DNA of 64,000 nt from Monomorium pharaonis (lineage: Eukaryota > Arthropoda > Insecta > Hymenoptera > Formicidae), in the NCBI RefSeq assembly GCF_013373865.1, contig NC_050467.1, positions 36,627,132 through 36,691,131 on the forward strand, written 5' to 3'. The notes under the pieces were generated by a model. That model was not told the DNA's origin. It saw only the letters and a list, made by a program, of their open reading frames with translations, and ran no database searches. Position numbers and translations under genes: made by a program. This document shows, piece by piece, positions 62,478 through 64,000 of this stretch (its first letter is position 1; every line of letters starts with the position of its first letter).

Positions 62478-62719
62478 TCAGTATAAAAAATTGTTTTTTT
62501 ATTATAAACATAAAAAGTGTAGTGCATACATTATATAAAAAATATATAATTTTTGTGACATATATGAAGCATCTTTATTATCCTTTCATCGTCCATTTCT
62601 AACGTTACACATAAATATAAACTATAAAATATGTGAAACGTGAACATTAAAATATAAATGTAAAGTATAAAAATACATAAAAACGCAAATATAAAAAATG
62701 GCTGTACAATACAAAAATA
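62478..62719. other. Convergent integrase-polymerase spacer
   Basis: AT-rich, no gene. It contains AATAAA-like runs usable as polyadenylation signals on both strands. Confidence 0.5.
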
Positions 62720-64000
62720 TTATAAAGGTATTTGATAATGTCCCCACGGCAACGTCTTTACCGAATCAGGCACGAGATACCGCTTGTCATCGTATGGACT
62801 TAAAGCGATTTTCGTTTCACGTACCGTGTATACCTCATGCAATTTAGATCGTATACACGTCTGATGACGCGTCATCTCTATCTCATCTCGCAGACACCGC
62901 ATGTAGTCGTCGAATGTTATCGTTCTTGCGACAACGTTACACTTTACACCCTTTGTCTTTTTAGCGTCATTCTTTCCATCCACTTTTAAAGCGTACATTT
63001 TCGCTCTGAGTCCAACGAACTCGATCATTATCGCACCGTTGTTTTCGTCCTTCATTAACCCGGGAACTTTCTTGTTCGCAAGAGGCATACCGTACGCGTT
63101 ACCAGTCGGATAATCGCTCGTGTCGAACCTTGCGATATCACGTTTTATATTTTCATATACGTCGTCGCACTCGATGTTATACACAAGACTATCAGTATCT
63201 GTGTACATCACTCTAGATTTGTCATGGTACAAAGGTAGCATGTACTCGTGGTGAAATTCATACAAGCAAATTTTCGATATGTCTAGTATACACATACCTA
63301 CATAAATCGGCTTGTTGAATTTCACCTCAAATTTTTGGAGTTCGACTGCAATTAAATTTTCTGCAAAAATACTGCGACTATGGAAATTTGATTTAGCGAT
63401 CATTGCCTCCGCACCGTATCGTCCTGTCCATTTTGTCAAAAGTTTTACATCTACGTGATTGCGCACATTTTCCATAGTTTTTCCGAATACGGTTATCCGA
63501 ATACGCGTTATTCATCAATTTATATAAATTTTTCTCAAAATCGTTTTTCGCGAGGGTACGAAATTGTGTGTTTAACTCGATATAATCGCGAAGCCAGGTG
63601 GATTGAACGAATTGTAATACACGGTGTATCTGTGTTATACTGAGACCATGACGAGTGCATTGCTGCAAGTTGCGATAATGTATGACGTACCGCTTCTTAT
63701 TATGCAAGGTCGCTAAAAGTTTACGTTCTCGCTTGCCAGGCGGCTTATCGCGCGTTGGGCAGAACGGTAGGTCAGTGTGTCCATCGTGCAGATGTTGTGG
63801 ATACTCCAGATCGACTTCGAGAATGTACCCTGTGGGCGAATCAACAGCGATCGCGTTTACGTCAAAATTTGAGACGTCTTGGACCCATCAAAATTCTCCA
63901 TAGGGCAGCGGTTGACACATTGCCCTCCGTACAAATTATTCACATCGAAATACATAAGGTACGACGATGGTTTCGATGGGTCATACGTCTGCATGTACTT
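62720..64000 (-). pseudogene. Polinton B protein-primed DNA polymerase B, C-terminal part, broken
   Basis: Read leftward from the edge: motif A region YLMYFDVNNLYGG, motif B region LYKLMNNA and motif C YTDTDSLVYNIECDD, with a C-terminal palm/thumb (PGLMKDENNGAIMIEFVGL, RAKMYALKVDG). It is the replicase of Polintons. Lesions: frame change near 63925, TGA at 63888-63890, and a 14-bp tandem duplication (TCCGAATACGGTTA, 63482-63504) between the two halves of motif B. The N-terminal exonuclease and any terminal-protein part lie beyond 64000. Confidence 0.9.

Larger units (their letters stand above)
52923..64000 (+). mobile_element. Polinton/Maverick B (runs off the right edge)
   Basis: Begins AGTAGGAATACAAGACCGG, aligning with the start of Polinton A, and carries a complete gene order as far as polymerase B, cut by the window end. 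It lies in the same orientation as A. Gene-level divergence from A (roughly 75-85% protein identity by eye) and different termini argue for two independent elements rather than a recent tandem duplication. The target duplication should be GGATTA (52917-52922). Lesions: capsid, protease, polymerase; ATPase has a Walker A substitution. Confidence 0.85.

Overview
This is eukaryotic, AT-rich, repeat-choked DNA from an arthropod, most likely an insect. An ant or other hymenopteran is my guess and I cannot prove it. The only cellular gene I can support is an intron-rich homologue of the ciliary WD-repeat protein CFAP44. Four phase-compatible exons lie on the + strand (3425-3564, 11995-12289, 20992-21136, 27378-27568). 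Their introns of 6-9 kb are packed with transposon debris.

From 1 to about 31.9 kb the introns hold several solo or truncated LTRs with target-site duplications (4728-7822, 8949-10695, 13809-14334 with a decayed gag, 21868-23247, 29792-30330). They also hold a 1.3-kb mariner/Tc1 pseudo-element, a Penelope-like reverse transcriptase fossil, a 5S rRNA-derived fragment, palindromic MITEs, three large foldback elements, a 1-kb GA/CT tract and several minisatellites.

From about 31.98 kb to the end the window is a nest of large virus-like elements. Polinton/Maverick A starts at 31984. It is interrupted by a 12.1-kb env-bearing Ty3/gypsy-type retrotransposon (33397-45545, 4-bp duplication CGGG) inside its first gene. 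A second, diverged Polinton B starts at 52923, inside A's last visible gene, and runs off the right edge. Both Polintons share the order: two-exon unknown gene (+); then, on -, unknown gene, major capsid, small conserved protein, penton-like minor capsid, adenain-type protease, PLA2-domain virion protein and a small Cys-containing protein; then, on +, packaging ATPase and a DUF8207-like protein. B adds an intact DDE integrase with a chromodomain and a broken protein-primed DNA polymerase B. A also carries a three-exon cysteine-rich gene that B lacks.

Nearly all replication and packaging genes carry at least one lesion. Exceptions are B's two-exon gene, minor capsid, DUF8207 and integrase, and A's minor capsid, protease domain and the small protein. 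The retrotransposon has four breaks in gag-pol but an uninterrupted envelope gene, about 99% identical LTRs, an ORF inside each LTR, two Cys-pair accessory genes and two stem-loop/polypurine-tract modules with a compensatory base-pair change. Nothing here was checked by database search. Family names rest on recognised motifs and gene order.
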